Origin: Actinomycetes bacterium
GTDB taxonomy: Bacteria > Actinomycetota > Acidimicrobiia > Acidimicrobiales > Acidimicrobiaceae
DNA length: 40,168 nucleotides
Assembly (NCBI GenBank): GCA_021805205.1
Contig: JAJZFV010000004.1
Location: 7,202 to 47,369, forward strand
Reading direction: 5' to 3'
Below, in pieces: positions 1 to 6,924 of this stretch. Within the stretch, counting starts at the first letter, position 1; every line of letters begins with the position of its first letter. Position numbers and translations under genes: made by a program. A model generated the notes under the pieces. That model was not told where the DNA came from and searched no databases. It saw nothing but the letters and a program-made list of their open reading frames with translations.

Positions 1-127
1 GTCCAAGAGGTGAATTTGGTGGAGATCGTCGCGAACGACGTGACTCATTTGGCCCTAAGCGAGATGGTGGCGATCGACCACGTCGTTTTGAAGATCGGGA
101 AGATCGTGGTGGATACCGAGGAGATTC
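1..127. repeat. Direct repeat, copy 1 (127 bp, perfect)
   Basis: Bases 1-127 are identical to 208-334, offset 207 bp. The offset is a multiple of three, so both copies are read in the same frame of the RGG-rich protein and each encodes about 42 residues. The first copy may extend upstream of the window. Identity includes third codon positions, pointing to recent duplication or gene conversion. Confidence 0.95.
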
Positions 128-1256
128 TTCTCGCGGAGGCTACCGTGGCGGCTCTTCTCAAGGCGGCTCAGATCGCTCCGGTGGTAGGGGCAGCTTCGAT
201 AGAGACCGTCCAAGAGGTGAATTTGGTGGAGATCGTCGCGAACGACGTGACTCATTTGGCCCTAAGCGAGATGGTGGCGATCGACCACGTCGTTTTGAAG
301 ATCGGGAAGATCGTGGTGGATACCGAGGAGATTCGAACCGGAACCAAACGGGCGAAGGGCGAGGGCCTCGAGGCTTATCTGCCCCTCGTAATCCAAGGGA
401 GACCAACGCCTCCCCCTCTCGTCAATCAACTGGTCAATATGGCGCACTGACGAGAAAAGGTGCGCGAATAGTCTCTCCTCGAAGCGATGGACAGAGTTTT
501 AGTCCATCCGATTCGCCTGCGAAGAAGTACAGCACCCCCCAACCTCTCGACCAGTGGGTCGACAAGGGTAAGGCAAAAGGGAAGGCTCCGCAACGTAGCG
601 AAACTGGAGGCGGTATCGTCGGATACAACGTCGAAGAGATTATCGCAAGGGAGACTCCGCGGGGACTTTCTAAGTTCAGAGTGGCGAGGATCAAGCGAGA
701 GTTCTCCGAAGGGGTACGTGCGTATCAGGCAGACCGTTATCGTGATGCACAAAAGCTTCTAGTGGGGCTACTTGAGCTAATGCCTCAATCGCAGTCCCTG
801 TTAGAGATCATCGGCCTCAACTTCTATCGTCTTGGTCGATGGAAGTTGGCACTTGAGTATCTCGAAGCCTCTAAGGCGATTACCAAATCTGTTGATCAGG
901 GCCCGGTTATAGCGGACTGCTACAGAGCACTTGGACGCCATAATAAGGTTCGCGAGATCTACGACGAGGTGGGTGAAGTATCACCATCTCCCGAAGTAAT
1001 GGCTGAAGCTCGGATAGTCCTTGCTGGTTCATTAGCAGATCAGAAGAAGTTCACCGAAGCCATTGCGCTATTGTCGCGGTTTGAAGAGACTGAACGTCGC
1101 AACCCACGTTTGATCGAAATTCGTCAATGGTACGTGCTAGCTGATCTCTACGAAAAGGTGGGCGATATTGTTCACGCAAGAAAGCTATTTCAAAAGATAG
1201 CCATGAATGAACCTGGTATCTATGATGTCGCTGAGCGACTGGCTGACCTACGCTAA
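3..1256 (+). CDS. RGG-rich tetratricopeptide-repeat protein (5' end outside window)
   Basis: One reading frame stays open from base 3 to the stop at 1254-1256, giving 417 visible residues; the start lies upstream of the window. About the first 110 residues are low-complexity, rich in Arg, Gly, Asp and Ser, with many GGDR, RGG and GGYRG-type elements, followed by a Pro/Ser/Lys-rich linker to about residue 200. From about residue 227 (RIKREFSEGV) the rest is helical with TPR-like repeats (for example YQADRYRDAQKLL, YRLGRWKLALEYL, KKFTEAIALL, GDIVHARKLF). No ATG, GTG or TTG occurs in this frame before GTG 681, so a caller confined to the window would give only a short TPR protein from 681; the uninterrupted frame argues for the long form. 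Actinobacterial genomes carry a TPR gene next to a HAD phosphatase (Mycobacterium Rv1691-Rv1692), matching the HAD gene downstream. Disordered RGG tails often bind RNA; that role here is inference. Confidence 0.8.
   Translation, partial: PRGEFGGDRRERRDSFGPKRDGGDRPRRFEDREDRGGYRGDSSRGGYRGGSSQGGSDRSGGRGSFDRDRPRGEFGGDRRERRDSFGPKRDGGDRPRRFEDREDRGGYRGDSNRNQTGEGRGPRGLSAPRNPRETNASPSRQSTGQYGALTRKGARIVSPRSDGQSFSPSDSPAKKYSTPQPLDQWVDKGKAKGKAPQRSETGGGIVGYNVEEIIARETPRGLSKFRVARIKREFSEGVRAYQADRYRDAQKLLVGLLELMPQSQSLLEIIGLNFYRLGRWKLALEYLEASKAITKSVDQGPVIADCYRALGRHNKVREIYDEVGEVSPSPEVMAEARIVLAGSLADQKKFTEAIALLSRFEETERRNPRLIEIRQWYVLADLYEKVGDIVHARKLFQKIAMNEPGIYDVAERLADLR
208..334. repeat. Direct repeat, copy 2 (127 bp, perfect)
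   Basis: Exact second copy of bases 1-127. Between the copies (128-207) lies an in-frame Ser/Gly/Arg-rich spacer (SSRGGYRGG-type). After 334 the copies diverge into an Asn/Gln/Pro-rich stretch. The arrangement fits a 69-residue coding tandem unit whose further copies may lie upstream. Confidence 0.95.
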
Positions 1257-1302
1257 TTTAATGCCTAGGTTTTAGATCTAGACATACTTGAGGAGGAATA
1301 TT

Positions 1303-2358
1303 TTGGGGACCGATATCGAAGCTCTTCTTGGTGATGACGCCAAGGATCTTCTCGACCACACTTGTGTTGGAGTGCCAAAGGAGTCTTTGGTTCTTTCAGG
1401 TAAAGACGTAATCGACGACGTATTTGTCTATTCGGATAGAACGCCGCAAGTGTTGCGTTCTCTTGGTTCTCTCTACCGGGGTGGTCGACTCGCAAATACC
1501 GGATACTTATCAATCCTCCCCGTAGACCAGGGTATCGAGCACTCAGGGGCCTCATCATTTGCAAAGACTCCTGAGTACTTTGATCCGATGAAGATCGTTG
1601 AACTCGCTGTAGAAGCTGGATGTTCTGGTGTCACCACTACCCTTGGCGCACTTGGAATCGTATCGCGAAAGTATGCACATCGAATTCCAATGATCGTCAA
1701 GATGAACCACAACGAACTTCTCTCGCTTCCAGCTGAGCCAGATCAAGTCATGTTTGGACAAGTTCGCCAAGCTTGGGATCTAGGTGCTGCTGGGGTGGGG
1801 GCTACGATCTACTTCGGTGCTCCAAATTCTACCCGCCAGATCCAAGAGGTATCGGCCGCCTTTGCCGAGGCCCACCGCTTGGGAATGTTCACCATTCTGT
1901 GGTGCTATCTGCGCAACCCTGCCTTCAAGACCGCTGAAGCCGACTACCACTTGGCCGCTGATCTTACTGGTCAAGCCAACCACCTTGGCGTCACGATTCA
2001 GGCGGACATAATTAAGCAAAAGCTCCCTGAAAACAACGGAGGATACGTCAAGATTGGCTTCGGACGCACTGATCCTCTGGTGTACTCCAATCTCACCACC
2101 GATAATCCAATCGATCTCACCAGATGGCAGGTTATAAACTGCTATAACGGTCGAATCGGCCTAATCAACTCCGGTGGAGAGTCAAAGGGAGCGTCAGATA
2201 AGGCAGAAGCCGTTCGAACCGCTGTTATCAACAAGCGCGCCGGAGGAGTCGGACTGATCGCCGGGCGTAAGGCATTTCAACGTCCGCGTGCTGAGGGTGT
2301 AGACCTCCTCAATGCAATTCAAGACGTCTACCTAGATGAGGCCATTACTATCGCCTAA
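1303..2358 (+). CDS. fbaB: Class I fructose-bisphosphate aldolase (FbaB/DhnA family)
   Basis: Cleaves fructose 1,6-bisphosphate to dihydroxyacetone phosphate and glyceraldehyde 3-phosphate in glycolysis, and runs in reverse in gluconeogenesis. The 351-residue product resembles E. coli FbaB along its whole length: [12 protein letters not shown] near the start, [36 protein letters not shown], an ADIIKQK segment whose first Lys (about residue 238) is the expected Schiff-base residue, GLINSGG, and a C-terminus ending in [11 protein letters not shown]. The TTG at 1303 is chosen because AGGAGG at 1291-1296 lies 6 bases upstream; the in-frame TTG at 1288 lies before that site. It is followed by a strong intrinsic terminator, so it is probably a single-gene unit or the end of a transcript with the TPR gene 46 bases upstream. 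Confidence 0.95.
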   Translation: MGTDIEALLGDDAKDLLDHTCVGVPKESLVLSGKDVIDDVFVYSDRTPQVLRSLGSLYRGGRLANTGYLSILPVDQGIEHSGASSFAKTPEYFDPMKIVELAVEAGCSGVTTTLGALGIVSRKYAHRIPMIVKMNHNELLSLPAEPDQVMFGQVRQAWDLGAAGVGATIYFGAPNSTRQIQEVSAAFAEAHRLGMFTILWCYLRNPAFKTAEADYHLAADLTGQANHLGVTIQADIIKQKLPENNGGYVKIGFGRTDPLVYSNLTTDNPIDLTRWQVINCYNGRIGLINSGGESKGASDKAEAVRTAVINKRAGGVGLIAGRKAFQRPRAEGVDLLNAIQDVYLDEAITIA

Positions 2359-2406
2359 ATAATGAGAAGGGGATATTAGTCACGCTTTTAGGTTGATCTA
2401 TGGGTG

Positions 2407-2446
2407 AGAGGTGGAGCGAAGTATTTCGCTCCACCTCTATTCTTTT
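2407..2446 (+). terminator. Rho-independent terminator after fbaB
   Basis: A perfect 14-bp stem (2407-2420 with 2425-2438) closed by a 4-base GTAT loop, followed by a T-rich tract (ATTCTTTTG). It starts 48 bases after the aldolase stop codon. Confidence 0.92.
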
Positions 2447-2475
2447 GATACGTCTTTTATGAAATCGGATTTATT

Positions 2476-3252
2476 TTGCACCTAGGTACACTCGATCGAG
2501 TTCTTCTTCTTCTCTTTGCAGCAGGTGGCGCGGGTTTTGTAAATTCAATTGCCGGGGGCGGTACGATGATCTCGTATCCAGCGCTTCTTTTGGTAGGCCA
2601 TAGCCCAGTAGTTGCGAATATCACAAACTCTTTAGCTTCACTGCCCGGTTATTTGAGTGGAACCTATGGCTATCGACGCTTGCTAGTAGAGCAGAGGCGA
2701 GATCTAAGAAATGTGGCGCCCTTTGCTATTCTCGGGGCGATCCTTGGGACAATTATCCTATTGACGACCCCATCGTCGGTCTTTAAAGGGATAGTTCCAT
2801 TTTTGATTATCATGGCCTGTCTACTTCTTGCATATCAAGGGAGATTGAGCGATATTTTGGAGGGTATGGGCTTTGATAAAGGGGGCATGCGCACCCTTTC
2901 AATCTTGGTATTTATCTCCTCTATCTATGGCTCTTACTTTGGAGCAGGACTTGGAATTATCCTTCTCTCGACGCTTACCATCTTTCACCACAGCGATATT
3001 CAGCGCAATAACGCATTAAAGATCTCGATATCATCGATTATCGCCACTACCGGAGACATTATCTACCTCATCGTGGCTCACGTAGCAATTCTCGATGGTC
3101 TATTGATGTCGATAGGTTTTATAGTGGGCGGTCTGCTTGGGGCTAAGGCGGCAATGAAGATCCCTGCGGATCTGTTAAGGCGAGCAATTGTAATCTTTGG
3201 CTTTATAGTGGCGGCAATTCTTTTAGCTCAAAACCTTCACATCAAGCTTTAG
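2476..3252 (+). CDS. TauE/SafE (TSUP) family membrane permease
   Basis: A 258-residue, very hydrophobic protein with about 8 predicted membrane segments. The N-terminal GAGFVNSIAGGGTMISYPALL segment and the following NITNSLASLPG match the TSUP family, whose members move sulfite, sulfonates or other organic anions across the cytoplasmic membrane. A second family-like half begins near SIYGSYFGAGLGI. The substrate cannot be read from sequence. The TTG at 2476 is the only reasonable start, but no clear ribosome binding site precedes it, so the start is uncertain. It lies just after the fbaB terminator, so it probably has its own promoter in the short gap, and it converges with the next gene with only 3 bases between stops. 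Confidence 0.85.
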   Translation: MHLGTLDRVLLLLFAAGGAGFVNSIAGGGTMISYPALLLVGHSPVVANITNSLASLPGYLSGTYGYRRLLVEQRRDLRNVAPFAILGAILGTIILLTTPSSVFKGIVPFLIIMACLLLAYQGRLSDILEGMGFDKGGMRTLSILVFISSIYGSYFGAGLGIILLSTLTIFHHSDIQRNNALKISISSIIATTGDIIYLIVAHVAILDGLLMSIGFIVGGLLGAKAAMKIPADLLRRAIVIFGFIVAAILLAQNLHIKL

Positions 3253-3255
3253 TAC

Positions 3256-3927
3256 TCAATTCGCAACCTCGTCGTCATTGAGCTTGCCCCCTAAATCTAG
3301 AGTACCGGTCGACAATGGATGGAAGAGAAGCTTTGATTCTAAGGTCAGGATCTGTTCGATGTCACTTGGGTTAGTTAGTGGTTGGCTTGATTTGAGGTCT
3401 CGATTTTCCGAAAAGTCTATAAGTGAAAGATCTGTTGTATCCTGGGTCGAGACCACCAGATAGATCTGATAGTTGCTTGGGCCGCCAACCTCTAGCGATG
3501 AGATCTCCCAAGCTGGGGAGTCGCCCAGGGTTGTGATGACTTGCCGCACAACCGAAGGAGACGGTACAACAAAGAGGCGATGGAGTTGCCCCCTTGCATC
3601 TCCGAGGCGTGATATGGGTCCTATCGCACTAGCAGATGGTAGTGTAGCCACGTCAAAGTCAACCGCTAAGAGGGTGATCCTTGCTTCGGCGAAATCTCCC
3701 ATCTGGGCCACCGCTACCATTCGAAGCCTTACCGGAACTTTGAGAGAGCGAGTCGATACTTCGTATAGATATATCGATAACTCTTCGTCCTCTACTAGGT
3801 AGTCGTCGATGTTAGCTAGTGACAAGTGTGACGGACCAGCTATCGACGTATCGAGGCGCACGGATCGAAAGGGCAAGAGATCCCCCGGAGGGGGCAATTT
3901 TGTTCGTTGGTAGCGACTTAAGTCCAT
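3256..3927 (-). CDS. Hypothetical protein, 223 residues
   Basis: An uninterrupted minus-strand frame starting at ATG 3927-3925. The product has no Cys, no membrane segment and no signal peptide; it alternates hydrophobic and acidic stretches in a way suggesting a soluble mixed alpha/beta fold. I do not recognise the family. It converges on the TSUP permease and is divergent from the HAD phosphatase with only 72 bases between starts, so both must share a short promoter region. No good ribosome binding site precedes the ATG. It is treated as real because the frame is long and the opposite strand has no better candidate. Confidence 0.65.
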   Translation of the reverse strand: MDLSRYQRTKLPPPGDLLPFRSVRLDTSIAGPSHLSLANIDDYLVEDEELSIYLYEVSTRSLKVPVRLRMVAVAQMGDFAEARITLLAVDFDVATLPSASAIGPISRLGDARGQLHRLFVVPSPSVVRQVITTLGDSPAWEISSLEVGGPSNYQIYLVVSTQDTTDLSLIDFSENRDLKSSQPLTNPSDIEQILTLESKLLFHPLSTGTLDLGGKLNDDEVAN

Positions 3928-3999
3928 TCTGCTTCTAGCCTACAGTACCGGACCGGTATTTGTACGAAGGCAATTGTCGCTAACAACTTGGGAGTAGAT

Positions 4000-4755
4000 A
4001 TGGGTAAAGGTTGGGTAATCGATCTAGATGGTGTTGTGTGGTTACTCGATGATCCAATTCCTGGTTCAGTCGAGGCGATAAATGCACTACTAGATGCGGG
4101 TGAGGCAGTTACCTTCGCCACCAATAACTCCTCGTTGACCCAAGATGAGTATCGTGCCAAGCTCTCTAAGTTTGCAATTCGCGCTGAAGGGACCACTGTC
4201 GTTACCTCCTCCATGGCAGCTGCTTCGCTCCTCAAGGAGGGCTCATCGGTCTATGTTGTAGGAGCAAGTGGAATATATCCCTCCCTTGAGGAACGCGGAA
4301 TCGAAGCTCGAGACTCATCGGAGGTGGATGCCGTCGTGGTCGGATGGGATCGTGAGATCACCTACGGCAAGATCGCGCGCGCAGCAAGGGCGATTCACAA
4401 CGGTGCTAAGTTCATCGCCACCAATCTTGATCCGACCTATCCCACTCCTCAAGGACTGCTACCTGGTGCAGGATCGATAGTTGCCGCGATCGCTACAGCA
4501 GGACTTGCTAAACCAATCGTTGCTGGTAAACCCGGTCAAGCAATGGCCGATCTCTTAGTGCAGATGGTGGGAACACCCCGTTTCATGGTGGGGGATCGCA
4601 TCGATACCGATGGGGCATTTGCCGCTAGCCTAGGGTGCGACTTTGCAATGGTGCTCTCAGGCGTCTCAACTGTAGATGAGATCGATGAGATTGTACCTGC
4701 TGTTATCGCAGCCGACCTAGGTGAGTTAGTCCGAAACGAGATTGGTACCGTTTAA
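4000..4755 (+). CDS. HAD-superfamily IIA phosphatase (NagD/PGP-like)
   Basis: Cytoplasmic phosphatase of the NagD/phosphoglycolate-phosphatase-like class. All four HAD motifs are visible: DLDGVVW (nucleophile and acid Asp, residues 8 and 10), ATNNSS (motif II), the Lys in AGKPG (motif III) and GDRIDTD (motif IV). The large cap inserted between motifs II and III is type IIA. The best characterised actinobacterial relative is mycobacterial Rv1692, reported as a glycerol 3-phosphate phosphatase; that substrate is possible but not proven here. ATG 4000 is chosen over the in-frame TTG 3988 because GGGAG at 3990-3994 is correctly spaced for the ATG. The 3' end overlaps the convergent ureohydrolase gene by 30 bp. 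Confidence 0.88.
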   Translation: MGKGWVIDLDGVVWLLDDPIPGSVEAINALLDAGEAVTFATNNSSLTQDEYRAKLSKFAIRAEGTTVVTSSMAAASLLKEGSSVYVVGASGIYPSLEERGIEARDSSEVDAVVVGWDREITYGKIARAARAIHNGAKFIATNLDPTYPTPQGLLPGAGSIVAAIATAGLAKPIVAGKPGQAMADLLVQMVGTPRFMVGDRIDTDGAFAASLGCDFAMVLSGVSTVDEIDEIVPAVIAADLGELVRNEIGTV

Positions 4756-5748
4756 GTCTCGTCGGCGCATCGCCAATCCAGCAATCGCCTCTAGAGCTAC
4801 TCGGTGAGCGTTGTTGATAGTGACGTCAGCGTGGTCAAATGGAGGAGAGACCTCGACGATGTCGACTGCGACTACGTTGACGTTGCGACATATCCTTCTA
4901 ATGACCCGAAGGAGATCCACCGGAGCAAGGCCTCCTGGCTCGGGTGTGCCTGTTCCAGGGGCAAAGCCGGGGTCGAGGACGTCGATGTCTACTGATAGAT
5001 AGATTCCTTTAGGAGATGCGCTAGCCTCTTCAATCGCCTGGTCTATCACAGCTACGACTCCGCGCTCGTAGATCTCGTTCATAGTGTGCCACTTCATCTG
5101 CTGTTCACCCATCCAATCGAAGACATCTTTAGGGGGCCAATAGCCACGGAGTCCAACCTGAACGAAGTTTGCTCCCCTAATGGCGCCAGATTCTATGAGC
5201 CTTCGCATTGGAGTACCGTGGCTGGCGTAGTTGCCATCTATCTCTTCGGCGGTGTCGGCGTGGGCATCGAAGTGAACCATTCCAATTTCGCCGTAGCCGA
5301 AGTGGCGCGCTACTGCCGTTGCACTTGGATATGTAATTGCATGGTCGCCTCCGATAACAAGGGGGACGATCCCACGTGATACCACTTGGTGCACTCTTTC
5401 TTCGATAGCCTGTCGGCTGGCTTCCCACAGCCCGTGGCTACAAATTGCATCTCCGTAGTCGACAACCTCGAGTTCTTCGAAGATTTCAATCCCATAGTCC
5501 ATATGGTAGGTCCCAGGTCCGTAGGCCTGTGCTCTAAGGGCGCGGGGTCCAAAGCGCGCCCCTGGGCGATTCGTCGTTGAGTCGTCCCACGGAGCTCCAA
5601 CTACCGCTACATCGGGTTGCCACTCATCTAGCTCTTGTGGTTCGGTGAGAAAGGGGCGTTGGGCAAATGTTGCGAGACCTTGATACGAGGCGGTATCTAG
5701 CTGTCTTCTCATACCGTCAGTCATTCTACGTTCCATTTCGACCATCAC
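4726..5748 (-). CDS. speB: Agmatinase/ureohydrolase family protein
   Basis: Metal-dependent hydrolase of guanidino compounds, releasing urea; agmatinase would make putrescine. The binuclear-metal ligand motifs are intact: GGDH (residues 133-136), DAHAD (161-165) and SVDIDVLDP (252-260). YASHGTPMRRL after the second motif is common in agmatinases, guanidinobutyrases and related enzymes, so the substrate is not fixed; guanidine, guanidinobutyrate or guanidinopropionate are alternatives. At 340 residues it is slightly longer than E. coli SpeB. The start is ambiguous: the N-terminus reads M-M-V-E-M-E-R-R from GTG 5748, and the ATG at 5736 (MERRMTD) is a credible alternative behind an AAGGTG sequence. 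The gene is divergent from the reductase at 5908. Confidence 0.85.
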   Translation of the reverse strand: MMVEMERRMTDGMRRQLDTASYQGLATFAQRPFLTEPQELDEWQPDVAVVGAPWDDSTTNRPGARFGPRALRAQAYGPGTYHMDYGIEIFEELEVVDYGDAICSHGLWEASRQAIEERVHQVVSRGIVPLVIGGDHAITYPSATAVARHFGYGEIGMVHFDAHADTAEEIDGNYASHGTPMRRLIESGAIRGANFVQVGLRGYWPPKDVFDWMGEQQMKWHTMNEIYERGVVAVIDQAIEEASASPKGIYLSVDIDVLDPGFAPGTGTPEPGGLAPVDLLRVIRRICRNVNVVAVDIVEVSPPFDHADVTINNAHRVALEAIAGLAMRRRDLNGTNLVSD

Positions 5749-5820
5749 CTTAATTGAACTACAACTCGTAGACGCACTCTCTAAAGTACTTGCTGAGGTT
5801 AGCCCCTTACGATATCAATA

Positions 5821-5889
5821 TAGCGAGCTAATCTGCCTCGCTAATTGTAGGCTCATTAATTGTCAAATTGTATGGAAATGCCATATCTT
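5821..5889 (+). promoter_or_regulatory. Inverted repeat and possible promoter upstream of the MDR reductase
   Basis: TAGCGAG at 5821-5827 and its exact complement CTCGCTA at 5837-5843 form a 7-bp inverted repeat with a 9-base spacer, a common operator geometry. Downstream, TTGTCA (5860-5865) and TATCTT (5884-5889), 18 bases apart, form a plausible sigma-70-type promoter for the reductase, whose ribosome binding site begins at 5898. The divergent ureohydrolase starts at 5748, so the repeat could control either gene. The promoter call is weak. Confidence 0.35.
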
Positions 5890-5907
5890 GTCTCTTTAGG
5901 AGAGAAC

Positions 5908-6903
5908 GTGCCAGTCACTCGTCAAATTACACTTGCAAGCCGTCCGATAGGACTTCCAACCGATGAAAACTTCACCATCAAAGAGGTAGAAGTGGGAGAA
6001 GTTGCCCCTGGACAGGTCGGCGTTGAGTTGGTCCACATTTCTGTAGATCCTTATCTACGGGGAAGAATGAACGATGCAAAGAGTTACGTCCCGCCATTTT
6101 CAGTGGGTGGCCCTATTCAAAGCGGCGCAATAGCTCGAGTTGTTTCATCCAGGGCTGAGGGAATTGAAGAGGGAGATCTTCTTACCGGTATCTTTGACTG
6201 GCAAGAGAGTCAAGTGGTAAATCCAGCAGGATATCGAAAGTTGGATGCCACTGGAATCTCACCAACTGCATATCTGGGTATCCTTGGAATGCCGGGTCTG
6301 ACCGCCTATGCCGGCCTCTTTTATATCGCTGATGCCAAAGAAGGCGAGACGATATTTGTCTCTGGAGCTGCTGGAGCTGTAGGTTCTGCCGTAGGTCAAA
6401 TGGCCAAGATAAAGGGGCTCACTGTTATTGGAAGTGCTGGCGGTCCACAAAAGGTCTCCCGCCTAATCGAGCTTGGATTTGACAAAGCCCTGGACTATAG
6501 GGGCGGCGACATTAAGGCCCAGCTCATGGATGCGGCACCAGATGGTATCGATATCTACTTTGATAACGTAGGTGGCGATCACTTGATTGCAGCCCTAGAG
6601 GCCTCCAATGATTTTGCTCGCTTCGCACTGTGCGGATCTATCTCAGAGTACAACCTAACAGAGCGTTCCCAGGGCGCTTGGAATCTCTTTAGAGCGGTTC
6701 AACGACGCATAAAGTTACAAGGTTTCATAGTAACCGACTTCATGGATCGTAGCCGGGGCTTCTATGAAGAGGTGGTTCCGTGGATACAAGAGGGTAAATT
6801 GAAGTTTGACGAGACGGTTGTAAAGGGCTTCGAAAATACCCCTAGTGCCTTCCTCGGCCTCTTTTCCGGCTCCAATACCGGAAAGATGATCGTCACCCTC
6901 TAA
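5908..6903 (+). CDS. NADP-dependent medium-chain reductase, zinc-free (CurA/LTB4-dehydrogenase-like)
   Basis: A 331-residue cytoplasmic oxidoreductase of the zinc-independent MDR branch that reduces activated double bonds using NADPH. Family features appear in order: SVDPYLRGRMND near the N-terminus, LGILGMPGLTAYAGL, the Rossmann glycine motif SGAAGAVGSAVGQMAK, GIDIYFDNVGG, and IKLQGFIVTDF near the C-terminus. E. coli CurA shares these segments. Catalytic zinc ligands are absent. The GTG at 5908 is chosen because AGGAGAG (5898-5904) precedes it closely; an upstream in-frame TTG at 5860 would add a poorly conserved leader. The physiological enone or aldehyde substrate is unknown. It converges on the pilin operon with 21 bases between ends. 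Confidence 0.88.
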   Translation: MPVTRQITLASRPIGLPTDENFTIKEVEVGEVAPGQVGVELVHISVDPYLRGRMNDAKSYVPPFSVGGPIQSGAIARVVSSRAEGIEEGDLLTGIFDWQESQVVNPAGYRKLDATGISPTAYLGILGMPGLTAYAGLFYIADAKEGETIFVSGAAGAVGSAVGQMAKIKGLTVIGSAGGPQKVSRLIELGFDKALDYRGGDIKAQLMDAAPDGIDIYFDNVGGDHLIAALEASNDFARFALCGSISEYNLTERSQGAWNLFRAVQRRIKLQGFIVTDFMDRSRGFYEEVVPWIQEGKLKFDETVVKGFENTPSAFLGLFSGSNTGKMIVTL

Positions 6904-6924
6904 TAGATGCCTTAGCTTTAATGA

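Noticed and set aside
1..334. Possible CRISPR array because of the exact repeats.
   Set aside because: There are only two copies, 127 bp each, the spacer is in-frame coding sequence, and no cas genes are nearby.
10..450. A 146-codon plus-strand frame across the repeats, and overlapping minus-strand frames.
   Set aside because: They are shadows of the repeated GC-rich DNA. The frame beginning at base 3 encodes the RGG-rich protein and continues into a recognisable TPR domain.
426..762. Minus-strand frames (426-752, 434-694) and a plus-strand frame (487-762) in the linker region.
   Set aside because: They overlap the continuous long frame of the RGG/TPR protein, lack recognisable motifs and have no ribosome binding sites.
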